Notes: generated from the letters alone by a model not told the origin. DNA of 36,225 bases from Acidovorax sp. Root219 (GCF_001428665.1 NZ_LMIJ01000017.1:1-36225); one strand, 5' to 3'. Positions 1-8,868 are shown, numbered from the stretch's first letter. Numbers and translations are program-made.

Positions 1-207
1 GTACGCCGCAGGTGATCAAAGAAAAACCACCCAGTCGCGAACTGACTGTTCCAGTTTTGGAAATAGTCGAGGCTGCGGGTACGAGGTGTGCGGCAACAGG
101 AGGGTCATGTTGCAGACATGCCATTGCCTTGTTTTTGTCATGCAAATGTCATGATGGGGACGCATCCTCATCGCATAACAACAACAAAAAGAAATGGAGG
201 GACATCC

Positions 208-2766
208 ATGGCAAGAGAGAACAACCCCGAAAACATAGACACCCTGGCCAAGCGCCTGGGAATGCTGCTGTTTAGCGGGCTATTCGCAGCGGCCTTTGGT
301 CTGGGCGGCTACTTCGCGGGGCTCCAGCCCCTGGCGCAGACGCTCCGGGCGGCGCTGGAGGTGCGCAGCTGGCATCCGGTGGCGGCCCAGGTGCTGGGCA
401 CCGAGCTCAAGCGCCACACGTCCAGCGATGGCACCACCTACCGGGTGCACGCCCGCTACCGCTACGAATTCGCGGGCCGGCAGTACGAGGGCACCCGGGT
501 GGGGCTGGACCCCGAGGCCGGTGCCGACAACATCGGCGACTGGCACCAGCACTGGCACGGTCTGCTGCAAAGCGCCCAGTCCCGTGGGCAGCCCATCACC
601 ATCATGGTCAACCCGCAGGCGCCCTCGCAGGCCCTCATCGACCCTTCCATCCGCTGGGCGCTGCAGATGTTCCGCGTACCCTTTGCCCTGGTCTTCACGG
701 GCGTGGGGCTGGTGGCGGGCTGGTTCTTCCTGCACATACTGCTGGGCGGGGGCGGCAGGAAGCCGGAGGCCGAGCTGGGCGCTGCGCCCGAGCCGCTGCA
801 AAAGGGCGCGGCTAGCAAGTCGGCGGGCGCCACCTGGTTCTTCACCGTCTTCTGGTGCGGCATCGCCTTCCCCATGGCCGCCATGCTGTGGACCAGCGGC
901 AGCGCGCCCTGGTTCGCCAAGGCCTTCATTTCGATCTTCGTTATGGTGGGGTTGGTGCTGATCGGCTTGGCATTGCACCAGACGCGCAAGGCCTGGCGCT
1001 ATGCGGGCGCGGCGCTCACGGCGCTGCCGGCCCAACCGCGCGCCGGCCACCCGGTGGAGCTGACGCTGCTGCTGACCGAGCGCGCCGCCGCCCACCAGCA
1101 CGAGCACCGCCCGCAGCTGCGCCTGGCCCAGTACCGGGTGGACGAATCGGGCTCGGGCTCGCCCGAGCGCTGTGTGGAGTCATTCACCGAAGCGGCGCGC
1201 ATGCAGCGCACGGCCGATGGAGGGCTGCGGCTGGCCGCGCGCTTCGATCTGCCGGCCGATGCGCCACCGCACGGCAGCCAACGCTCCGGCGAGCGCGTGG
1301 ACTGGCGGCTGGAGCTGCTGCACGGCCCGGACGGCTCGGTGGAGCTGACCTACGACCTGCCCGTGCAGGCCGCGCCGCGCGGCTTCGAGGGTGGCGGCGA
1401 GGAACTGCCCGACCGCTTCGACCGGCGCGCCGCCTGGAAGCAAGTGGTGCCCATTGCGCCCCTGAGCGAAGCCGAGGTCGCGAACGAAGGCCCCCTGCCT
1501 TTGCCCCTAGCGGTCACGCTGCAGGAGACCCCAGAGGCATGGACCTACGAATTCAGCCAGAGCGGCTGGCGCTGGGCCGCCGGCCTGGTGCTGGCCGGCC
1601 TGGCACTGGAGGCGGCGATCAACAGCCGCCTGAGCGCGCAGGGCCTGGTGCTGCCCCACGGGTTCTTCGCGGCGGGCGCCTGGATCGGGCTGGCCGCCTT
1701 TGCGCTGCACGCCGCCACCCGCCGTTGGAGCCTGACCGTGCAGGACGGCGGCATCACCGCGCGCCGCCACTCCTGGCTCTGGTCGCGTGCCGACACCGTG
1801 CCCGGCGATGCCAGCCGCACCCTGGCGCACAAGCTGCTGTACGCCACGGGCAGCGGTGCCAGCGAGCACCGCTACCACGCCGTGTATGCGCGTGGGGCAG
1901 GGGACACGCTGGTACGCCTGACCCCCGGCCTGGGTGGCGAGGCGGCGGCCACGGCCCTGGGCCATTCGCTCGCGCAGGCCTGGGCGCGCCGGCGTGGCCG
2001 CTTTGCGGCCGGCATGCAGCGGCCCGTTCGGGCTCAGTATTCCCGCCCGGCCTGGGGCGCGCTGCTGGTGCTGGCCCTGGTGGTCTGGTGGGTTGTGGGG
2101 CCCAAGGTGGCTGGCATGGCGCGCCGCACGCCAGCGGCTGAGGCGGCTGCGCCCGCCGTGTCGTACTCCGCCGTAGACGGCCGTCTGCTCGACGCCCAGA
2201 ACGCCGGCGACGCCGCCGCCCTGCGCGCCGCGCTGGCGGCCGGCGCCAACCCCGACCTGCTGGCGCCCAACGGCTCCAGCGTGCTCATGCTGGCCGCGCA
2301 CCGGGGACAGCTGGAGCACATCGAGGCACTGCTCGCCGCCGGCGCAAAGCCCGACCTGCGCCAGACGCAAAAGGACAGCGAGTTGGGCGACACCGCGCTG
2401 CTGCGCGCCTTCTATGGCGGCAACCTGGCTGCGGCTCAGCGCCTGGTGCAGGCCGGGGCCGGCCTGTCGGCCCGCAACCGCTGGGATTGGGGCCCCGTGC
2501 ACATGGCCGCGCAAAGCGGCTGCATCGCCTGCCTGGAATGGCTGGCTGCGCAAGGCCAACCGCTCGATGAACCCGCAATGGCCAGCCGGGGCGAAACCCC
2601 GACCATGCTGGCCGCCGGCCGGGGCCGGGTGGAGGCGCTGCAGTGGTTCGAGGCCCGGGGCATCGACCTGGCGCGCAAGGACCCCCATGGCAAGACCGCG
2701 CTGGACTGGGCGCGCTTCAAGAAACAGGCTGAAGCGGAGCAGTGGCTCTTGGAGCGAACGCGCTGA
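208..2766 (+). CDS. DUF3592 membrane protein with C-terminal ankyrin repeats
   Basis: Product of 852 residues. The ATG at 208 is chosen because GGAGG at 196-200 lies 7 bases upstream; an in-frame ATG at 88 has no such site and adds a non-conserved stretch. The N-terminal part (about residues 15-185) has a membrane segment, a beta-rich stretch of the DUF3592 kind (YRVHARYRYEFAGRQYEG, then a motif around IMVNPQAPSQALIDP), and a second hydrophobic segment. More hydrophobic segments follow near residues 205-265, 455-510 and 640-660. The last 190 residues carry about four ankyrin repeats (for example LRAALAAGANPDLLAPNGSS and LEALLAAGAKPDL-type units). DUF3592 has no known reaction, and ankyrin repeats bind other proteins. 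The topology suggests a membrane anchor with a soluble ankyrin tail. The gene stands alone and ends 9 bases from the convergent next gene. Family assignment is fairly sure; function is unknown. Confidence 0.85.
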   Translation: MARENNPENIDTLAKRLGMLLFSGLFAAAFGLGGYFAGLQPLAQTLRAALEVRSWHPVAAQVLGTELKRHTSSDGTTYRVHARYRYEFAGRQYEGTRVGLDPEAGADNIGDWHQHWHGLLQSAQSRGQPITIMVNPQAPSQALIDPSIRWALQMFRVPFALVFTGVGLVAGWFFLHILLGGGGRKPEAELGAAPEPLQKGAASKSAGATWFFTVFWCGIAFPMAAMLWTSGSAPWFAKAFISIFVMVGLVLIGLALHQTRKAWRYAGAALTALPAQPRAGHPVELTLLLTERAAAHQHEHRPQLRLAQYRVDESGSGSPERCVESFTEAARMQRTADGGLRLAARFDLPADAPPHGSQRSGERVDWRLELLHGPDGSVELTYDLPVQAAPRGFEGGGEELPDRFDRRAAWKQVVPIAPLSEAEVANEGPLPLPLAVTLQETPEAWTYEFSQSGWRWAAGLVLAGLALEAAINSRLSAQGLVLPHGFFAAGAWIGLAAFALHAATRRWSLTVQDGGITARRHSWLWSRADTVPGDASRTLAHKLLYATGSGASEHRYHAVYARGAGDTLVRLTPGLGGEAAATALGHSLAQAWARRRGRFAAGMQRPVRAQYSRPAWGALLVLALVVWWVVGPKVAGMARRTPAAEAAAPAVSYSAVDGRLLDAQNAGDAAALRAALAAGANPDLLAPNGSSVLMLAAHRGQLEHIEALLAAGAKPDLRQTQKDSELGDTALLRAFYGGNLAAAQRLVQAGAGLSARNRWDWGPVHMAAQSGCIACLEWLAAQGQPLDEPAMASRGETPTMLAAGRGRVEALQWFEARGIDLARKDPHGKTALDWARFKKQAEAEQWLLERTR

Positions 2767-2775
2767 GCGTGGCTC

Positions 2776-3963
2776 CTATGCCTTGCGCTGCACCTGCGCA
2801 CGCAGGTACGCCAGCAGCCGGTCGACCCGCTGCACCATTTCTTTCTTCATAGCGGGGGGCGCCGTGCGCTCTTCATTCGCTCGCTTCTGTTGGGCCACCT
2901 CCTGGAACTGGTCGCCGCCATACAGCCAGGCGCTGACCAGCGCGGCGTAGCCGAAGTTCTTCTGCGCGTGCTCTGCCAGCGTCTTGTGGCCCAGAGGATT
3001 GCCAGGAAGCGGGAAAACGGTGGTGCCCGACATGATGGCGTGCATGCCCTGCGGCGTGCGGGTCATCTCCAGAATGGGCCCCACCGGGTCCTGCACCTCT
3101 TTCACCATGCGCTGCAGGTCTGCCGAACCCTTGATGGGGAAATAGGCATAAGTGTCCTGAAAAATCCCGATATAGAAATTCAGCTGGCGCCGGAAATACA
3201 TCTCGTCATGCTCGGGAAAGACGGCCCGCAGGATGTTGGCGATTTCTTCACTGAACACATTCACGTCGATGGTGAGGCAAGGCAGGTGGTTGGTGTTCGA
3301 CGTCAGCAGCGTGACGCCCTGTCCACCCGCCGGGGTGGGCCGGAAATACGTCGCCTCCGCCTGGGCGTGGTAGTACGGCACCTCGATCGCCTGCCGGGGT
3401 GATATGAAGCCGTGCTGTGGCAGCATCGACGAGAGCACCGAGCGCATCTCGTCGCGCGCCGATGCAAGCGCCATGGACAGGGGCGCACGCGCGGGCGCTG
3501 CGGCGGGCGTGGGCGCAGATGCCGGTGTGGGTGCGTGTGGGGCCGAGTCCAGGGGCGCTTCTTCCAGCACCTGCATCGCCTGTTTCCAGAAGTCGGTGCG
3601 CTCCGGCGGCAGCACGCGGTGGGGCGCCACCAGCGCCAGGCCCACCTGGTCGTCCAATACCGTCAGGCCCAGCGCGTTGGCCCGCTTCACCACGGCGCCC
3701 AGCAGCTTCATGCGGTTCTCGGCGGGCAGTGAAAACGTCCACACGGCCTTGCGGCAGTTTTTCGCATCGTTGACCGGATCGCCGTCCCAGGGCGCCTCGC
3801 CGCAGTCCTTGTAGGCCACCATTTGCGCGGCCAAGGCCGCGAACTTGGGGTTGGGCCCGGGCTCCAGCAGCTCCAGCTCGAACCAGTTGCGAAGGGCCTC
3901 TTCGAACGACGTCGGAATGGCCTGGCCGGCCGGGGGTTCCCAAACACGAAGGTCGTAGCTCAT
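2776..3963 (-). CDS. hypothetical protein, MSYDLRVW-type N-terminus
   Basis: Product of 395 residues, starting at the ATG whose complement is 3961-3963. I do not recognise a named family. It has two parts. Residues 1 to about 135 begin MSYDLRVWEPP and look like a compact alpha/beta domain rich in Trp and Asp. A low-complexity Ala/Pro linker (about 142-165) follows, then a second domain (about 170-395) with aromatic and acidic segments such as YFRRQLNFYIGIFQDTYAYF. There is no signal peptide or membrane segment, so it is probably cytosolic. The gene stands alone, convergent with the ankyrin gene and downstream of a LysR regulator on the same strand. MSYDLRVW-type proteins of varied length recur in related genomes, from memory, and some resemble toxin-immunity proteins, but nothing here proves that role. 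Confidence 0.75.
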   Translation of the reverse strand: MSYDLRVWEPPAGQAIPTSFEEALRNWFELELLEPGPNPKFAALAAQMVAYKDCGEAPWDGDPVNDAKNCRKAVWTFSLPAENRMKLLGAVVKRANALGLTVLDDQVGLALVAPHRVLPPERTDFWKQAMQVLEEAPLDSAPHAPTPASAPTPAAAPARAPLSMALASARDEMRSVLSSMLPQHGFISPRQAIEVPYYHAQAEATYFRPTPAGGQGVTLLTSNTNHLPCLTIDVNVFSEEIANILRAVFPEHDEMYFRRQLNFYIGIFQDTYAYFPIKGSADLQRMVKEVQDPVGPILEMTRTPQGMHAIMSGTTVFPLPGNPLGHKTLAEHAQKNFGYAALVSAWLYGGDQFQEVAQQKRANEERTAPPAMKKEMVQRVDRLLAYLRAQVQRKA

Positions 3964-4032
3964 CGTGCGGGTGTGAAAGAGGGTGGGGCGGTCTCAAGAC
4001 GGGGGCTTTGCAGCAGCATGGCACCCATCTTC

Positions 4033-4926
4033 TCAGAGTTGGGCAACGGGCAGCAAATGGTGCACCAACTGCTGCGCATGCTGTGGCAAATCTTCCAGCT
4101 TGCGCAGGCACAGCACCAATTGCCGGTCGGCCCAGGCATCGGTCAGGCGCACGGCCTTCACGCGCTGCGCGCGGGCGTGGCGCATCGCCGCCGCGCGGGG
4201 CAGTATGCCCACGCCCACCCCCAGGCCGACCAGTTGGCACACCGCCTCGAACTGGCGCAGCCGCACCCGGTAGCGCAGCCGCTGGCCCTGGCGCTGGGCG
4301 TGGCGCACCACCAGGGCCTGCAGCGCGCTGCCTTCGGCCAGGCCGATGAAGTCCAGGTGCGCCACCTCGGCCAGCGCCACGCTGCGGCGCGCGGCCAGTT
4401 CGTGCCCCTGCGGCACCACCAGCACCAGCGGGTCGGGCCGCAGCACCTGCGTGGCCAGGCCTTCCAGGTCCACCGCGTCGGACACCAGGCCCATGTCGCA
4501 CAGGCCGGCACGCACCGCATCGGCCACCTCCTGGCTGGAGCGCTCGTCCACATCCACCGAGATGCGCGGGTGCCGCGCCAGAAAGCCCGCTATCGCCTGC
4601 GGCAGGTATTCGCTGAGCGCCGAGCTGTTGCACAGCACGCGCACATGGCCCGCCAGGCCCGCGCCGTACTCGCCCAGGTCGCCGCGCAGCTGCTCCATCT
4701 GCTGCAGCACCAGCCGCGCGTGGTGCAGTAAGGTGTGGCCGGCCGGCGTGGGCTGCACGCCGCGCTGTGCGCGCAGCAGCAGCGGCACACCCAACGCGTC
4801 TTCCATGCCGCGTACGCGCTCGCTGGCCGATGCCAGCGCCATGTGGCTGCGCTCGGCACCGCCGGTGATGGTGCCGGCCTCGTGCACGTTCAAAAACAGC
4901 CGCAGATCGGTCAGGTCAAAGCGCAT
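4033..4926 (-). CDS. LysR-family transcriptional regulator
   Basis: Product of 297 residues. The ATG at 4926 begins MRFDLTDLRLFLNVHEAGTI, the usual start of a LysR winged helix-turn-helix; an upstream in-frame start at 5013 adds 29 atypical residues. The DNA-binding domain is at about 1-62, followed by the linker helix and a periplasmic-binding-like effector domain (about 88-290). The effector domain includes VRAGLCDMGLVSDAVDL and LVLVVPQGHELA, typical LysR ligand-cleft segments. The gene is divergent from the TauE/SafE-type exporter starting at 5098, so it probably controls that exporter and itself. A 6-2-6 palindrome at 5078-5091 lies between the two genes. The ligand is unknown, though the partner suggests a sulfur compound or organic acid. 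Length is normal for the family. Confidence 0.92.
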   Translation of the reverse strand: MRFDLTDLRLFLNVHEAGTITGGAERSHMALASASERVRGMEDALGVPLLLRAQRGVQPTPAGHTLLHHARLVLQQMEQLRGDLGEYGAGLAGHVRVLCNSSALSEYLPQAIAGFLARHPRISVDVDERSSQEVADAVRAGLCDMGLVSDAVDLEGLATQVLRPDPLVLVVPQGHELAARRSVALAEVAHLDFIGLAEGSALQALVVRHAQRQGQRLRYRVRLRQFEAVCQLVGLGVGVGILPRAAAMRHARAQRVKAVRLTDAWADRQLVLCLRKLEDLPQHAQQLVHHLLPVAQL

Positions 4927-5077
4927 GGGCCACAACGTACCACAACGGCCTTCGGCCCAGCCTGAGGCTGGGTGCGCCGCATTCCGCATTTTCAGGCGCG
5001 CCCGCCTTGCCAAGAATGGCGGCCATGGCCTGCTGCACCGTGCGGGCCGCCGAGGAATGTCCGCGATGAATCCAGCA

Positions 5078-5091
5078 CAATTTCAAAATTG
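5078..5091. promoter_or_regulatory. possible LysR operator palindrome
   Basis: CAATTT and AAATTG arms are separated by two bases, in the 171-base gap between the divergent LysR gene and the exporter. AT-rich dyads of this kind with a TN11A-like layout are typical LysR targets. It lies only 6 bases before the ATG at 5098, so if it is an operator the exporter may start at 5128 or 5131 instead. Confidence 0.4.
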
Positions 5092-5097
5092 TCCTAC

Positions 5098-5955
5098 ATG
5101 CCAGAGCCTGCGGGCGGGGCCGCAACCATGATGGCCGGCCTGTTCGGTGGGGGCTCCTGGGCCTGGCTGGCGGGCGCCGTCACCGTCTTTCTGGTGGCCG
5201 GCGGCGTCAAGGGCATCGTCGGCCTGGGGCTGCCCACCGTGTCGATGGCCCTGCTGGCGATGCTGATGGCACCGGCCGAGGCAGCGGCACTGCTCGTCAT
5301 GCCCTCGCTCATCACCAACCTGTGGCAACTGCGCCCATGGGCCACGCTGGGGCCGCTGCTGCGGCGCCTGGGCGGCATGCAGCTGGGCATCTGCGCAGGC
5401 ACCTGGCTCGGGGCCTGGGTGCTGGGGGCTCCGGCCGGTGCGTGGTCGCGCGCGCTGCTGGGCGTGGCGCTCATCGCCTATGGCTGCTGGGGCCTGGTGG
5501 GGGCGCGCCTGGCGGTGCCGCCCCGGGCTGAGCGCTGGCTGTCGCCCCTGGTGGGCTTTGCCACCGGCTGGGTCACCGCCGCCACCGGCGTCTTCGTGGT
5601 GCCGGCCGTGCCTTACCTGCAGGCCCTCAGCCTCCAAAGGGACGCGCTGGTGCAGGCCATGGGCATCTGCTTCACCGTGTCCACCATCGCGCTGGCGGGC
5701 GGCCTGGCGCTCAACGCCAGCTACCCGGCATCCGCCCTCGTGCTCTCGGCCTGGATGCTGCTGCCCGCGCTACTGGGCATGGCCCTGGGCACCCGCATCC
5801 GCCAGCGTCTGTCGGCCGTGTGGTTCAGGCGCTGCCTGATGGTGGGTTTGCTGGCGCTTGGCACTTACATGGTGGCGGACGCGCTGGCATGGCATGGCTT
5901 CGCCTCGCACGATGGCGAAGGCGCACTGCGCATGGGCCGCGACAAGGCGGCGTAA
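5098..5955 (+). CDS. TauE/SafE-family membrane exporter
   Basis: Product of 285 residues if it starts at the ATG at 5098. ATGs at 5128 and 5131 (MMAGLFGGG) are credible alternatives, and the in-frame start at 4972 is too early because it would add a hydrophilic tail. The sequence is almost wholly hydrophobic, with about eight membrane helices. Near its start it carries the family's glycine-rich segment VAGGVKGIVGLGLPTVSMAL, and in the second half the internal repeat GFATGWVTAATGVFVVPAVPYLQAL. TauE/SafE proteins of the inner membrane export sulfite, sulfoacetate or related organic anions; the substrate here cannot be read from sequence. It is divergent from a LysR regulator, the common arrangement for an inducible exporter. 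The stop is 9 bases from the convergent helicase gene. Confidence 0.88.
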   Translation: MPEPAGGAATMMAGLFGGGSWAWLAGAVTVFLVAGGVKGIVGLGLPTVSMALLAMLMAPAEAAALLVMPSLITNLWQLRPWATLGPLLRRLGGMQLGICAGTWLGAWVLGAPAGAWSRALLGVALIAYGCWGLVGARLAVPPRAERWLSPLVGFATGWVTAATGVFVVPAVPYLQALSLQRDALVQAMGICFTVSTIALAGGLALNASYPASALVLSAWMLLPALLGMALGTRIRQRLSAVWFRRCLMVGLLALGTYMVADALAWHGFASHDGEGALRMGRDKAA

Positions 5956-5964
5956 AGGGCGGGC

Positions 5965-8064
5965 CTAAACCGGCCCCGGCCACACCGGCTTGGCCGCACT
6001 CTCCAGCACCCACAGCGCGGCCCGCGCGCGCGTGGTGGCCACGTAGAGCATGTTGCGCTCTCGGTAGGCTTCCTGGTGCGATGCGGGGCCGGGAAAGCGC
6101 CCGCGCTCCACGAAGGGCACTGCCACAAAGGTGAACTCGCGGCCCTTGCAGGCGTCCACGCTCAAGAGGCGCAGGCTGATGGGCTCCTGGCTTTGGTGCA
6201 TGCCGATGCTCGTCGTCACCAGCAGCGTGAGCCGGCCCAGCAGCTCCGCCACCGGCAGGCCGTGCGCCAGGCGGGCCAGGCTTTGCAGGCTGGCCAGGCA
6301 GGCGCTGCGCTCCGTGCCGTTGATGGGCGCATCGGCAAAGATGCGCCGCACCAGCGGGTGTTGGCAGAACGTGCCGGCATCGGCCAGCACGGCGGCCCGC
6401 GCCGCAGCGGGCAGGGCCATGATTTCGGCGCAGGCATCGTTGAGTTCGGGCGCATTCGGGTTCAGCGTGCCGTGCGCGATGTAGCGGCGCATGCGCGCGG
6501 CGCCGCTGTGCAGCGTGGCGGCGAGCTTGCTGCCCTCATCGGCGCCGGGCAGGTCGGTCCAGCCTGCGTTGTCGAACTGGCCCTGGGCCAGCAGGTCCAC
6601 GTCGGCCGCGCCGCTGCGCGCCGTGCGCCGGCCATAGTGCAGCAGGCCCTCCACGGCGGCGCCCACGATGCCCGGGGTCAGGTAGCGCTCATGGCCGTCA
6701 TCGCCCTGCAGTGCCCACATCAGCGCCAGCGCCAGTGCCACCTCGCGGCGCAGGTAGAAGGGGCTCATGCCCTGGCAGCCGTAGTGAACGCCTTCGTGGC
6801 CAAACACCCATTCGAGCAGGATGCTGTCCTGCGGGTTGCGCAGCACCACGTTCAGCGAGCTGTTGTGCTGTGCGCCTTTGTCCCCCTTGCTTTCTTGCAG
6901 CGCGCCCCAGCCATTGACGATCTGCCCATGCAGCTCCACCAGCTGCGCGGCGCAGTGCTCGTCGCTGTCGTAGGTGAGGTGGGCAAACGCGTCCGAGCTG
7001 CCCGCCACGTGCGCAAACTCCGCGCCGAACAGCGGGTTCAGCGCTGCGCAGATATCGGCGCCAAAGCGGCGCGTGGTGTTGATGGTCAGCACCTGCGTGT
7101 CGGCCGGCAGGCATTCGCGCACGCGCTCCATGCCGCCGCCAAACACCGAGAACGAGCCCTCGTGGATGTGCTGGTTGAAATCCCCCGCGCCCACGAAGAA
7201 GCCATTGTTGCCCTGCACCAGCTTGCGCAGCACCATCAGCGCGCCCTCGTCCAGGTCGTGCAGCTCGTCGAACAGCACGGCGCTGTAGCGCTCTTGCAGC
7301 CATTCAAACGGCTGGTCCCAATCCAGCGCACCCAACTGGCGGCACAGCTCGAAGGTGCAGTCGCCCTCGGCATAAAAGCGCGGCTCGTGGTTCATGCCCA
7401 CGCGCATGCGCTCGTACTGCCCGTACAGGCGGCACAGGCCGTAATCCAGGTCGCGGTCTTCACAAAAAGCGCGCAGGTCCAGGCCCGAGTCTTCCACCTC
7501 GCGCGCCAGCAGCCGCTTCTTGGCCAGCGCCTCGAAGGCCAGAAAGGCATCGATGTCCACGTTCTGCCCCAGCAGGGCATCGTCGATGCCATCGCTGCCG
7601 CCACCACTGTCACTGTTGCGCTCCAGTTCCAGCCGCAGGGCCTCTTGCGCCTGCAATATGAGAAAGCGCCGCCGCACCGGGTCGTCGAGCTTCTCCACCG
7701 GGTCGCCCTGTTCCTTGAGCACCTGCTCGCACAGCTGCTCCATGGTCAGCACCTCCATGCTGCGCGGCACGGCGCCGTGCAGCTGCAGCATGCGGTCGCG
7801 TATGGCAGTCACCCCGGCGCGCGAATACGCCAGCACCAGAATGCGCGGTGGCGCCGCCTCGCGCTGGCCCTGCAGGCTGGCCAGCAGGTTGCAGGCCTTC
7901 ATGCACAGCGTGGTCGTCTTGCCCGTGCCCGCCAGCGCGCTGATGATGATGGCCGGCGCCGTGGAGTCCAGCACACGCCGCTGCTCGGCGGTGGCCGTGA
8001 TCCGGGCGTGGGCCCAACTGCGCGCAGGCGGCTTTGGCGGAATGGGCGAATTGTGCACAGGCAT
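5965..8064 (-). CDS. UvrD/Rep-family (SF1) ATP-dependent helicase
   Basis: Product of 699 residues. A Q motif (TAEQ, 25-28) precedes Walker A ALAGTGKTT (43-51). Motif II reads LFDELHDLD, with His where UvrD has Gln (DExQD). Near the C-terminus, motif V-like LSVDACKGREFTFVAVPF and motif VI-like NMLYVATTRARAALWVL complete the SF1A set. Motif III-like GDFNQHIHEGSFSVFGG is also visible. UvrD/Rep enzymes move 3' to 5' on single-stranded DNA in repair, replication restart or plasmid functions. This one is shorter than UvrD (about 720) and has no recognisable nuclease domain. It stands alone between the exporter and the SnoaL cluster, so context does not narrow its task. Some anti-phage systems use similar helicases, but no partner gene is adjacent. 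Confidence 0.88.
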   Translation of the reverse strand: MPVHNSPIPPKPPARSWAHARITATAEQRRVLDSTAPAIIISALAGTGKTTTLCMKACNLLASLQGQREAAPPRILVLAYSRAGVTAIRDRMLQLHGAVPRSMEVLTMEQLCEQVLKEQGDPVEKLDDPVRRRFLILQAQEALRLELERNSDSGGGSDGIDDALLGQNVDIDAFLAFEALAKKRLLAREVEDSGLDLRAFCEDRDLDYGLCRLYGQYERMRVGMNHEPRFYAEGDCTFELCRQLGALDWDQPFEWLQERYSAVLFDELHDLDEGALMVLRKLVQGNNGFFVGAGDFNQHIHEGSFSVFGGGMERVRECLPADTQVLTINTTRRFGADICAALNPLFGAEFAHVAGSSDAFAHLTYDSDEHCAAQLVELHGQIVNGWGALQESKGDKGAQHNSSLNVVLRNPQDSILLEWVFGHEGVHYGCQGMSPFYLRREVALALALMWALQGDDGHERYLTPGIVGAAVEGLLHYGRRTARSGAADVDLLAQGQFDNAGWTDLPGADEGSKLAATLHSGAARMRRYIAHGTLNPNAPELNDACAEIMALPAAARAAVLADAGTFCQHPLVRRIFADAPINGTERSACLASLQSLARLAHGLPVAELLGRLTLLVTTSIGMHQSQEPISLRLLSVDACKGREFTFVAVPFVERGRFPGPASHQEAYRERNMLYVATTRARAALWVLESAAKPVWPGPV

Positions 8065-8181
8065 GTCCGGGAGAAAGGGGTGCCATTGTCACTGACCCGG
8101 TCAGGGCCGTTGGCGGCAGCAACCCTTGCTTCCCCCAGCGAATCGCCATCCCCAGCGCATTGCGCGCGCTACCGTAGCCTC

Positions 8182-8285
8182 ATACGGATTGGCATTTGAT
8201 CGTATGGCTAGGCGGGAGCCGCAGACAGTGCTGTGGCACGGCAAGGCGAACCAACGACGCTAGACGATTGAAGGCCAATTCGTAT
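8182..8285. repeat. structured intergenic element, copy 1
   Basis: A 104-base imperfect palindrome. The outer arms pair ATACGGATTGGC (8182-8193) with GCCAATTCGTAT (8274-8285), and pairing continues inward with few mismatches. The centre holds a core, GGCTAGGCG then CGCAGACAGT, a small hairpin GTGC-tgtg-GCAC, then ACGGCAAG and CCAACGACGC. The same core recurs at 14665-14771 with different arms. The element lies just after the stop of a minus-strand SnoaL gene (its last base is the first of that stop) and upstream of nothing on the plus strand. Confidence 0.65.
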
Positions 8286-8776
8286 CACTGACGCAGGGCC
8301 GAATCCCAGTGCTCCACGATCTTCCCGTTCTCAATGCGGAACATGTCGAACCAGGTGGTGGTGTACTTCTTGGAAGCGTCCTTCGGATCGGGGTACTCGC
8401 GCACGAAGCTCAGCGTCACCAGATCACGCTCGGCCGTGATCGAAACCAGGGGCGCCTTGATCCGGTCTTCCACCGGCTTGGGGGTGGCATGCCGGCTTGA
8501 AATGAAACCGACCAGCGCGGCCCTGCCGTTGGGCACATTGGGATTGTGCTGGATGTACGACTCGGCCACGTATTTTTCCACCGAACTTACCTGGCCCGAC
8601 TCAAAGACCTCACGCCAGAAGTCGTACACCAGGCGCTTGTTGGCGGCGATCTTGGGGTCGCTGCTGGCGAGCTGCGCCGCCTGGTCCGTGGTCGGGGTGA
8701 CAGGCGTCTGGGCGAATGCGGGCGCCCCGAGGGTGATGGCCAGCGCGGCGATGGCAAGCAGTTTTGAATGGTGCAT
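8285..8776 (-). CDS. exported SnoaL-like (NTF2-fold) protein
   Basis: Product of 163 residues from the ATG at 8776. A clear signal peptide (MHHSKLLAIAALAITLGAPAFA, cut after residue 22) predicts export to the periplasm. The mature part (LVYDFWREVFESGQVSSVEKYVAESYIQHNP... and MFRIENGKIVEHWDSALRQ) is the SnoaL-like/NTF2 cone fold. YIQHNP and GKIVEHWD are the usual signature segments of the SnoaL-like polyketide-cyclase family. Members act as isomerases, hydratases or binding proteins, so no reaction is implied. It lies 92 bases downstream of a second SnoaL gene and the MBL gene on the same strand and may be co-transcribed. No strong ribosome binding site is visible. Upstream in-frame codons to 9148 give only a shadow sequence and are rejected. 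Confidence 0.85.
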   Translation of the reverse strand: MHHSKLLAIAALAITLGAPAFAQTPVTPTTDQAAQLASSDPKIAANKRLVYDFWREVFESGQVSSVEKYVAESYIQHNPNVPNGRAALVGFISSRHATPKPVEDRIKAPLVSITAERDLVTLSFVREYPDPKDASKKYTTTWFDMFRIENGKIVEHWDSALRQ

Positions 8777-8868
8777 GGTGATGTGAATGGTTGCGATGGT
8801 GATATCTGCATGCGCCTGCCATGGCAGCCGCATGCAGGTGGTGGACTTGGCCAGCCCGGCAAAGTTTC

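Noticed and set aside
40..56. AACTG/CAGTT inverted repeat near the window start
   Set aside because: Five-base arms with a seven-base loop are expected by chance, and it does not lie at a clear promoter.
6076..8199. 707-residue open frame on the plus strand
   Set aside because: Antisense shadow of the UvrD-like helicase, whose motifs are complete; high-GC third positions make such frames stay open.
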